This document shows, piece by piece, positions 1 to 5,215 of a stretch of 16,998 nt of DNA. Origin of the DNA: SZUA-521 sp041738285 (GTDB lineage: Bacteria > Pseudomonadota > Gammaproteobacteria > Pseudomonadales > Azotimanducaceae). The position numbers and the translations under genes were made by a program. The first letter of the stretch is position 1. Each line of letters starts with the position of its first letter. The notes beneath the pieces were generated by a model. The model did not search any database. It saw only the letters and a program-made list of their open reading frames with translations, and had not been told where the DNA came from. The stretch covers positions 1-16,998 of the forward strand of contig JBGSQB010000176.1 in the NCBI GenBank assembly GCA_041738285.1, in the 5' to 3' direction.

Positions 1-2132
1 GCGATATCGCGCCGGACGCTCGGATAGCGCGACAGTCCCGCCGCCCGCGGGGGCTCGCGCGGCGTCACCGCATCGAACTCGACTTCGAACACGAACGCCC
101 GTCGCCGCAGGTCGAGGCGCTGCTGCAACTCCGGGTGCAACTGCCCCAAACGGCCGACCCGGTGGCCGTCCAGGATGATGTCGGCGGACTGGCCGGGGTG
201 CAGCACCGGATCGATCGATGCGCTGAAGGCGGCACCTTCCCGCCCCCGCAGCGCCAGCAGTCGCTCGATATCCCCCTTGACGTCGAAGAAGTCGACCGCC
301 TGCTCCGGCTGGCTCCAGTTCTGCGGCAGCTGCTCGCCATAGATGAGGCCACCAACACGCATCACCTGCACGGGACCCTCAGTGCCTGGCGCGAACACGC
401 GACCCACTTCGAATAGCCGACAACGACTCTGCTGGCGCGCTTCGTTGGCCCGCAGGGCTTCGATGAGTCCCGGTAGCAGATTGGTGCGCAGCACGCCCAT
501 TTCCTGGCTCATGGGATTGAGCAACGGCAGTGTCGGCGCGCCAGGGTCGAGTAGATCCTGCAGCGTCGGATCGATGAAGCTGTAAGTCACCAGTTCCTGA
601 TAGCCGAGGTCCACGAGCAGCGCGCGGACCCGCTGCCGCGGAGTCTGGTCGAGCGGCACCTTCGAAAGTGTCAGCGCCGTGGTCGGGCTTCGCGCCGGGA
701 TGCTGTCGTATCCGCGTACCCGACACACCTCCTCGATGAGATCCACTTCACGCTCGACGTCGAAACGGTGACTCGGCACGGCGAACGTCCACACGCTGCG
801 ATTGCCCGATCCAGTACGCTCGAGCAATGCGAAGTCGAGACGCAGGAGGATCTGCTCGACTTCATCTTCGGCGATCGAAGTGCCAACGAACGCGTTCAGC
901 CGCGCCAGTCGCAGCGTGATCTTGCGCCGAACCGGCAGGTGCGACTCCGACACCGTATCCACAACTGGGCCTGGCTCGCCGCCGACAATGGCAATCAATA
1001 GTTCGGTCGCGCGCTCCATCGCCGAGAACTGCAACTGCCAATCGACGCCGCGTTCGAAGCGCTGAGAGGCGTCTGTCTGCAGGCCATACCGTCGAGCCGT
1101 CCCCGCGAGCGCTGCCGGCGCGAAATACGCACACTCGAGGAACACGTCCTTCGTGTCCGACCCAATTCCGCTGCGCTCACCGCCCATCACACCGGCGATG
1201 GCGACAGGGCCGGACGCATCGGTAATGAGCAGTGTCTGATCGTCCAGGTCGACGCTGCGTCCATCCAGCAGTTCGAGCGTCTCGCCAGCGCGCGCATTGC
1301 GCACCACGATGCCGCCCTTCAGCACGTTGAGATCGAATGCGTGCATTGGCTGACCGAGTTCCAGCATCACGTAGTTCGTGACATCTACCACCGCATCGAT
1401 CGGTCGCAGGCCCGCACGACGCAGACGTTCCTTCATCCACGCCGGGGTGGGCGCGGCGGGCGAGACAGCGCGAATGACACGCCCGAGATAGCGCGGACAG
1501 CCTTCCGGCGCACTCAGCTGAACGGCGAATCGATCATCGTTGCGAGCCGCGACCGGTGATATGGCGGGCGCTTCGACCACCATCTGATTGCGAACCCCGA
1601 TCTCGCGCGCGATCCCGCGCACGCCGAGGCAGTCGCCGCGATTCGGGGTGAGCTCGATTTCGAGCACCTGATCGTCGAGGCCAAGCGCTTCGCGCAGATC
1701 ACTGCCCACGGTGAGCGCTTCACCGAGTTCGAGAATGCCCGCTGAGTCATCACCAAGACCCAGCTCGGCCGCGGAACACAGCATGCCGCTGGATTCCACG
1801 CCGCGGATCTTCGCTTTGCGGATCTTGAATTCGCCCGGCAGCTCAGCGCCGATACGCGCGAACGGATAGCGCGCCCCAGCCGTTACGTTTGGCGCGCCAC
1901 AGACGACTTGGTATTCCGTCGTGCCGTCGAACACCGCGCACACCTTCAACTTGTCTGCATCCGGATGCACCTTGACCGAACGCACCTCGGCGACCACGAC
2001 TTCCTTCAGGGGCGGCGCGACCGGTTCGATTGCATCCACCGTAAGGCCAGCCATGGTCAGCTGACGGGCGAGCGTCGCGGTGTCGACCGGCGGATTGACC
2101 CATTCCCGCAACCAGGATTCGCTGACTTTCAT
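1..2132 (-). CDS. pheT: Phenylalanine-tRNA ligase beta subunit (3' end cut by window edge)
   Basis: This is the beta subunit of the alpha2-beta2 phenylalanyl-tRNA synthetase, which charges tRNA-Phe in the cytoplasm; the beta chain carries tRNA-binding and editing domains. My reading starts at ATG 2132 (MKVSESWLREWV) and stays open for 710 codons to the edge without a stop. Visible landmarks are the N-terminal tRNA-binding (EMAP-like) fold with VVCGAPNV, the motif DVTNYVMLELGQPMHAFDL, RYGLQTDASQRFERGVD, and the B5 signature PSHRFDVEREVDLIEEV. The last readable residues, SRYPSVRRDI, open the C-terminal FDX-ACB anticodon-binding domain, so only roughly the last 80-90 residues are missing compared with the usual length near 795. 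The Shine-Dalgarno AGGTGA at 2137-2142 overlaps the pheS stop codon, and only 8 bases separate the genes, so translation is probably coupled. No frameshift was seen. Confidence 0.97.
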   Translation of the reverse strand, partial: MKVSESWLREWVNPPVDTATLARQLTMAGLTVDAIEPVAPPLKEVVVAEVRSVKVHPDADKLKVCAVFDGTTEYQVVCGAPNVTAGARYPFARIGAELPGEFKIRKAKIRGVESSGMLCSAAELGLGDDSAGILELGEALTVGSDLREALGLDDQVLEIELTPNRGDCLGVRGIAREIGVRNQMVVEAPAISPVAARNDDRFAVQLSAPEGCPRYLGRVIRAVSPAAPTPAWMKERLRRAGLRPIDAVVDVTNYVMLELGQPMHAFDLNVLKGGIVVRNARAGETLELLDGRSVDLDDQTLLITDASGPVAIAGVMGGERSGIGSDTKDVFLECAYFAPAALAGTARRYGLQTDASQRFERGVDWQLQFSAMERATELLIAIVGGEPGPVVDTVSESHLPVRRKITLRLARLNAFVGTSIAEDEVEQILLRLDFALLERTGSGNRSVWTFAVPSHRFDVEREVDLIEEVCRVRGYDSIPARSPTTALTLSKVPLDQTPRQRVRALLVDLGYQELVTYSFIDPTLQDLLDPGAPTLPLLNPMSQEMGVLRTNLLPGLIEALRANEARQQSRCRLFEVGRVFAPGTEGPVQVMRVGGLIYGEQLPQNWSQPEQAVDFFDVKGDIERLLALRGREGAAFSASIDPVLHPGQSADIILDGHRVGRLGQLHPELQQRLDLRRRAFVFEVEFDAVTPREPPRAAGLSRYPSVRRDI

Positions 2133-2140
2133 GTAATCAC

Positions 2141-3154
2141 CTAATTGAACTGTCGCAGGAAGCGCAGGTCGTTCTCGAACAGTAGGCGTAGATCGTCGAT
2201 CGCGTACAACAGCATCGCCAATCGATCGACACCAAAACCGAATGCGAAACCCGTGTACCGCTCCGAATCAATGCGCGACATTTCGAGCACCTTGGGATGC
2301 ACCATGCCGCAGCCCATGACTTCGAGCCAACCCGTCTGGCCACAGGATTTACAGCCCGCGCCCATGCAATGGACGCACTGGACATCAACTTCCGCAGACG
2401 GCTCCGTGAAGGGGAAGTAGCTTGGCCTGAATCGAACGTCGAGATCTTTCTCGAAGAAGCGCTGCAAGAAGTCGATCACCGTTCCTTTCAGGTCAGCGAA
2501 GGTGATGCCTTCGTCGATCACGAGGCCTTCCAGCTGGTGGAACATCGGGGTGTGCGTCGCATCGTAGTCGCGGCGATAAACCCTGCCCGGGCAGACGATG
2601 CGGATCGGCGGTCGCTGACTCTCCATGACGCGCACCTGAACCGGGGATGTGTGCGTGCGCAGCACCCAACCGCCATCCAGATAGAACGTATCGTGCATCG
2701 CGCGTGACGGATGGTCGGCCGGAATGTTGAGCGCTTCGAAGTTGTGGTAATCGTCCTCGATCTCTGGGCCTTCGACTACCGCATAGCCCGCACCCGCGAA
2801 GATGGCTTCAACGCGCTCAAGGGCCATCGTCACAGGGTGCAGCCCACCCGAGGATTGGCGCCGGCCCGGCAGCGTGACATCGACACGCTCGGACTCGAGC
2901 ACGTGGGCGAGTTGCGCGCTCTGCAGGGTGCGATCGCGCGCATCGAGCATGGCCTGCACTTCGGCCTTCGCTTCGTTGATCAGCGCCCCTGCCGCGGGCC
3001 GCTGCTCGGCCGGTAACTTGCCCAGTTCCTTGAGCACCGCGGTCAGCGCACCCTTCTTGCCCAGGAACTTGACCCGTACGCCATCGAGCGCGCGCACATC
3101 GGCGGCCGCGGCGATGTCCGCGCGGGCCTGTTCGATCAGCGGTTTCAGTTCCAT
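2141..3154 (-). CDS. pheS: Phenylalanine-tRNA ligase alpha subunit
   Basis: This is the catalytic alpha subunit of phenylalanyl-tRNA synthetase, a class II enzyme that activates phenylalanine with ATP. The 337 residues match the usual length. An N-terminal coiled-coil tRNA-binding arm occupies roughly residues 1-90. The catalytic core shows the motif 1 region (DHPSRAMHDTFY, near 147), motif 2 (MFHQLEGLVID, near 204), FRPSYFPFTEPSAEVDV (near 242), and motif 3 (GFGVDRLAMLLY, near 306). Cys260, 263, 268 and 271 form a CxxC-x4-CxxC knuckle that E. coli PheS lacks but many other bacterial PheS proteins carry; it probably binds a metal. The start is supported by GGAG at 3163-3166, 8 bases before ATG. 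That ribosome-binding site directly follows the U-tract of a terminator-like hairpin, so expression is probably attenuated. Confidence 0.98.
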   Translation of the reverse strand: MELKPLIEQARADIAAAADVRALDGVRVKFLGKKGALTAVLKELGKLPAEQRPAAGALINEAKAEVQAMLDARDRTLQSAQLAHVLESERVDVTLPGRRQSSGGLHPVTMALERVEAIFAGAGYAVVEGPEIEDDYHNFEALNIPADHPSRAMHDTFYLDGGWVLRTHTSPVQVRVMESQRPPIRIVCPGRVYRRDYDATHTPMFHQLEGLVIDEGITFADLKGTVIDFLQRFFEKDLDVRFRPSYFPFTEPSAEVDVQCVHCMGAGCKSCGQTGWLEVMGCGMVHPKVLEMSRIDSERYTGFAFGFGVDRLAMLLYAIDDLRLLFENDLRFLRQFN

Positions 3155-3166
3155 GGCCAGTACTCC

Positions 3167-3231
3167 AAAAAAAGAAAAAGGGAAGCGACAGTCAACTGCC
3201 CTTCCCTTTTTGCGTACGTCTTGCGGGAAGG
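3167..3231 (-). promoter_or_regulatory. Putative pheST attenuator: competing terminator and antiterminator hairpins
   Basis: On the minus strand, AAAAAGGGAAG (3201-3211) pairs perfectly over 11 bp with CTTCCCTTTTT (3175-3185) across a 15-base loop. It is followed by C and seven T (3174 to 3167), a textbook intrinsic terminator. An upstream segment CCTTCCC (3225-3231) is exactly complementary to GGGAAGG (3200-3206), which is part of the terminator 5' arm, so an antiterminator hairpin would exclude the terminator. The U-tract abuts the pheS ribosome-binding site. Attenuation of pheST is known in E. coli, where a Phe-rich leader peptide senses charging. I find no convincing ATG-started, Phe-rich leader ORF between rplT and this structure, so the sensing mechanism is open. 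Confidence 0.75.
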
Positions 3232-3273
3232 CACAGGTGGCCCCCAGAAGACGGCGTTGAGTCTACCCTGCGG

Positions 3274-3633
3274 TCAGGCCGCCAGTGCAGCCTTGGCCTG
3301 ATCGACCAATGCACCGAAGGATTCCTTCTCGTGCAGGGCCAGATCCGCGAGGACCTTGCGGTCCACCTCGATCGCCGCCTTCTTGAGGCCGGCGATAAAT
3401 CGACTGTACGAAAGCCCGTGCTCGTGGGCGGCTGCATTGATGCGGACGATCCACAAGGCGCGGAACTCGCGCTTCTTCACCCGCCGATCCCGATAGGCAT
3501 ATTGCCCGGCGCGGATGACCGCCATTTTGGCGGTGCGGTACGTGCGGCTACGGGCACCGTAGTAGCCCTTCGCCTGCTTCATGACCTTCTTGTGTCGTGC
3601 GCGCGCGACGACGCCGCGTTTTACTCGTGGCAT
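3274..3633 (-). CDS. rplT: 50S ribosomal protein bL20
   Basis: This gene encodes large-subunit protein bL20, which binds 23S rRNA early in 50S assembly. In E. coli, L20 also represses translation of rpmI-rplT by binding the mRNA. The 119-residue product has the standard length and the strongly basic N terminus MPRVKRGVVARARHKKVMKQ. It continues with the family landmarks GYYGARSRTYRTAK and KREFRALWIVRINAA, and with the C-terminal globular part LSYSRFIAGLKKAAIEVDRK. The gene follows rpmI by 9 bases, and its ribosome-binding site (GAGGTGA) overlaps the rpmI stop codon, implying coupled translation. About 120 bases then separate it from pheS, which is room for the attenuator. Confidence 0.98.
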   Translation of the reverse strand: MPRVKRGVVARARHKKVMKQAKGYYGARSRTYRTAKMAVIRAGQYAYRDRRVKKREFRALWIVRINAAAHEHGLSYSRFIAGLKKAAIEVDRKVLADLALHEKESFGALVDQAKAALAA

Positions 3634-3642
3634 GACATCACC

Positions 3643-3843
3643 TCAGCGCGCTTTCTTGGGCAGCATGCGGTCGATCAGTCCGACGTCGCAGGCCGCCACA
3701 TGACCCAGACCACGCAGTTGGCGTTTACGCTTGGACGCCTTCTTGGTCAGGATGTGGTTACGATTGGCATGGCGGTGCTTGAAGCCGTTCGCCGTGCGGC
3801 GGAAACGCTTCGCAGCGCCCTTGTTTGTCTTCAGTTTTGGCAT
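3643..3843 (-). CDS. rpmI: 50S ribosomal protein bL35
   Basis: This gene encodes the small basic large-subunit protein bL35. The 66-residue length and the pattern MPKLKTNKGAAKRFRRTANG, followed by HILTKKASKRKRQLRG, are diagnostic of the family. The start is supported by GGAG placed 9 bases ahead of ATG. It lies 52 bases downstream of infC in the conserved infC-rpmI-rplT order. The spacer contains a small hairpin, GGGGC-TAAC-GCCCC on the minus strand (3869-3882), in the region where L20-mediated control of rpmI acts in E. coli. Whether this hairpin has such a role is inference. Confidence 0.98.
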   Translation of the reverse strand: MPKLKTNKGAAKRFRRTANGFKHRHANRNHILTKKASKRKRQLRGLGHVAACDVGLIDRMLPKKAR

Positions 3844-3895
3844 CGTTCTCTACTCCGCATTCGTTATCGGGGCGTTAGCCCCACCGCATGAGTTG

Positions 3896-4435
3896 CTATT
3901 TTTTCTTCTTCTTCGGACCCAAAACCATCGTCACTTGACGACCTTCGAACCGCGGCATGGCTTCCACGATGCCGTGTTCTTCGAGGTCCGCTTCGATTCG
4001 CTTCATGAGCTGCATACCGATTTCCGGATGCACCATCTCACGGCCGCGAAACCGGAGCGACACCTTGGCCTTGTCTCCGTCTGCTAAAAAGCGAATCAGG
4101 TTGCGTAGTTTGACCTGATAGTCGCCCTCTTCAGTCCCCGGGCGGAACTTCATTTCCTTGATCTGGATCTGCTTCTGCTTCTTCTTCTGAGCTGACTTCT
4201 GCTTCTTCAACTCGAATAGATGCTTGCCAAAATCCATGACTTTGCAGACTGGAGGCTTCGCATCGGGTGAAATCAACACCAGATCCAAAGTCACACGTCG
4301 TGCTTCGCGTAATGCTTCATCGCGACTCACGATTCCGATCTGCTCGCCTTCGGCACCAATGAGTCGCACGGGCGATTCACGGATGTCTTCGTTGATCAGT
4401 GTGCGGTCACCGCCCTTCGAGGCTGGTCTCTTAAT
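3896..4435 (-). CDS. infC: Translation initiation factor IF-3, with ATT start codon
   Basis: IF-3 binds the 30S subunit, blocks premature 50S joining and checks start-codon choice. Starting at ATT 4433-4435, the protein is 179 residues, close to E. coli IF-3 (180). The N-terminal domain shows LIGAEGEQIGIVSRDEALREA and ISPDAKPPVCKVMDFGKHLF. A lysine- and glutamine-rich linker (KKQKSAQKKKQKQ) leads to the C-terminal domain with KEMKFRPGTEEGDYQVKLRN and LRFRGREMVHPE, ending in PKKKKK. I chose ATT because a strong Shine-Dalgarno GGAGAG (4442-4447) sits at correct spacing and there is no ATG, GTG or usable TTG at the right place. A longer reading to an ATG at 4561 would run through the Shine-Dalgarno, a terminator-like hairpin and the promoter -10. 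The rare start implies IF-3 autorepression, as known in E. coli. Confidence 0.95.
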   Translation of the reverse strand: MKRPASKGGDRTLINEDIRESPVRLIGAEGEQIGIVSRDEALREARRVTLDLVLISPDAKPPVCKVMDFGKHLFELKKQKSAQKKKQKQIQIKEMKFRPGTEEGDYQVKLRNLIRFLADGDKAKVSLRFRGREMVHPEIGMQLMKRIEADLEEHGIVEAMPRFEGRQVTMVLGPKKKKK

Positions 4436-4447
4436 AGGCAACTCTCC
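4433..4447 (-). promoter_or_regulatory. infC ribosome-binding site and non-canonical ATT start
   Basis: On the minus strand GGAG lies at 4444-4447, followed by 8 bases and then ATT (4433-4435), which opens the IF-3 reading frame as (M)KRPASKGGDR. The only near alternative, TTG, directly abuts GGAGAG and has no room for a ribosome. In E. coli IF-3 discriminates against AUU and thereby limits its own synthesis; the same logic is inferred here. Confidence 0.85.
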
Positions 4448-4500
4448 ATATGCATAAAGCCGACGTGAGCGCTGCCTTCCGGAGCACCCGACGTCCAGCC

Positions 4501-4537
4501 AATTAAAACCCGATCGGGCCGAAGTCCGGCCCGATCG
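4501..4537 (-). terminator. Perfect 11-bp hairpin with short T-tract ahead of infC
   Basis: Positions 4527-4537 and 4511-4521 are exact reverse complements (CGATCGGGCCG / CGGCCCGATCG on the minus strand) around a 5-base loop, followed by GGTTTTAATT. The T-tract exists only in the minus-strand direction, so that is the likely direction of action. It could terminate tRNA-Val transcription about 115 bases downstream of that gene. It could instead be a 5' structure of the infC mRNA, because the predicted infC start point lies right at its base. Confidence 0.65.
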
Positions 4538-4545
4538 CGGGGCGC

Positions 4546-4574
4546 ATTCTAAAGGCACCACCGCGCCGTAGCAA
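4546..4574 (-). promoter_or_regulatory. Predicted sigma-70 promoter for infC operon
   Basis: On the minus strand the -35-like TTGCTA (4569-4574) and the -10-like TAGAAT (4546-4551) are separated by 17 bases, the optimal spacing. Transcription would start near 4539 and give a leader of roughly 100 bases before the infC ATT. The tRNA-Val gene lies about 80 bases upstream on the same strand, so some read-through is also possible. Confidence 0.6.
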
Positions 4575-4651
4575 CAGGATTTCCATCGAAATGGTCTGGT
4601 AAGCCCTTGTGGTTAAAGGACTTCTGCGAGCAGCGACCGGGGATTGAAAAT

Positions 4652-4728
4652 TGGTAGGCGCGAGAGGATTCGAACCTCCGACCCCCACCATGTCAAGGTG
4701 GTGCTCTAACCAACTGAGCTACGCGCCT
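4652..4728 (-). tRNA. tRNA-Val (anticodon GAC)
   Basis: A complete 77-base cloverleaf can be folded on the minus strand. The acceptor stem AGGCGCG/CGCGCCT is perfect, with T8 and A9. The D-stem is GCTC/GAGC with loop AGTTGGTTA. The anticodon stem CCACC/GGTGG encloses TTGACAT, giving anticodon GAC (codon GUC, valine). The T-stem GGAGG/CCTCT (one G-U pair) carries loop TTCGAAT. Discriminator A and the CCA end are encoded. It sits upstream of infC on the same strand and has its own likely promoter. Confidence 0.97.
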
Positions 4729-4771
4729 GGCGGCCGTGGCGGATCGAATCGGTCCACGGCGAAGGGCGCGT

Positions 4772-4801
4772 AAGTTACCACTGGCTTTCCCGCGCGCGCA
4801 A
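4772..4801 (-). promoter_or_regulatory. Predicted promoter for tRNA-Val
   Basis: On the minus strand TTGCGC (4796-4801) and TAACTT (4772-4777) are spaced by 18 bases. A GC-rich discriminator (ACGCGCCC) follows, typical of stable-RNA promoters under stringent control. The start would lie near 4765, about 37 bases ahead of the mature tRNA. The -35 match is weak. Confidence 0.45.
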
Positions 4802-5015
4802 TCCGCGATGCCCATGTCACCGATTCAAGTGCGCGCGCATGACCACCTACAGTGGGATTCGCACGCACCCGCCTGAAGAGAGGCAACAAGGCAAACCGTA
4901 AGCGCTGAGTTGTTCTGCACCTGCTGTCGCAACAGTGTCTGGTTCCGTGTGCATGTGGATGTAGAGGCGCGCCCTTCGCGCATGCACCACTGCCCAGGGT
5001 GGATTCAAGAAAGGG

Positions 5016-5078
5016 GCGGCAGCCGCGCGCGCGTAGGGGAGGAAGCTCAATGGGGAGAGGTGCCCGCGCGGCTGCCGC
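5016..5078. repeat. 14-bp perfect inverted repeat with a 35-base loop
   Basis: GCGGCAGCCGCGCG at 5016-5029 is the exact reverse complement of CGCGCGGCTGCCGC at 5065-5078. The 35-base loop contains a strong plus-strand Shine-Dalgarno-like run (GGGGAGGA, near 5036) followed by an ATG at 5050. The frame opened by that ATG runs antisense into the conserved EAL gene, so it is probably not a gene. The structure could belong to a small RNA or be a chance product of GC-rich DNA. Confidence 0.6.
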
Positions 5079-5215
5079 TATCGGCAGTGCACCGTTCGTG
5101 CCAACCGCGCTGCACGGCACAGCTGCCTGGATTGCGGGTCGAGACGGTTGGAAACGCACAAATGTGGGGGCAATGGCCGCAGGTTGGGCCAATTTGGCGC
5201 AGGGTCGCCGGTTTC

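Larger units (their letters stand above)
4729..5215. other. 487-base intergenic region without a convincing gene
   Basis: Between tRNA-Val and the GGDEF-EAL gene I recognise no conserved protein or structured RNA. Readable frames in both directions are low-complexity Ala/Arg/Pro translations or run into the tRNA or the neighbouring gene. The region holds the tRNA-Val promoter, two runs of alternating GC (near 4791 and 4833), and a long perfect inverted repeat at 5016-5078. No clear terminator for the GGDEF-EAL gene was seen here. Confidence 0.6.

Noticed and set aside
4436..4561. N-terminal extension of IF-3 up to an ATG at 4561
   Set aside because: It would place a Shine-Dalgarno, a perfect terminator-like hairpin and a promoter -10 inside the coding region, and the extra residues do not resemble IF-3.
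5030..5160. Possible RNase P RNA, SRP RNA or 6S RNA in the intergenic region
   Set aside because: A GGAGGAAG-like stretch prompted the check, but the conserved core sequences of these RNAs are not present.
4719..5192. 157-residue minus-strand reading frame between the GGDEF-EAL gene and tRNA-Val
   Set aside because: It overlaps the tRNA 5' end and has low-complexity Ala/Pro/Arg composition, with no recognisable family.
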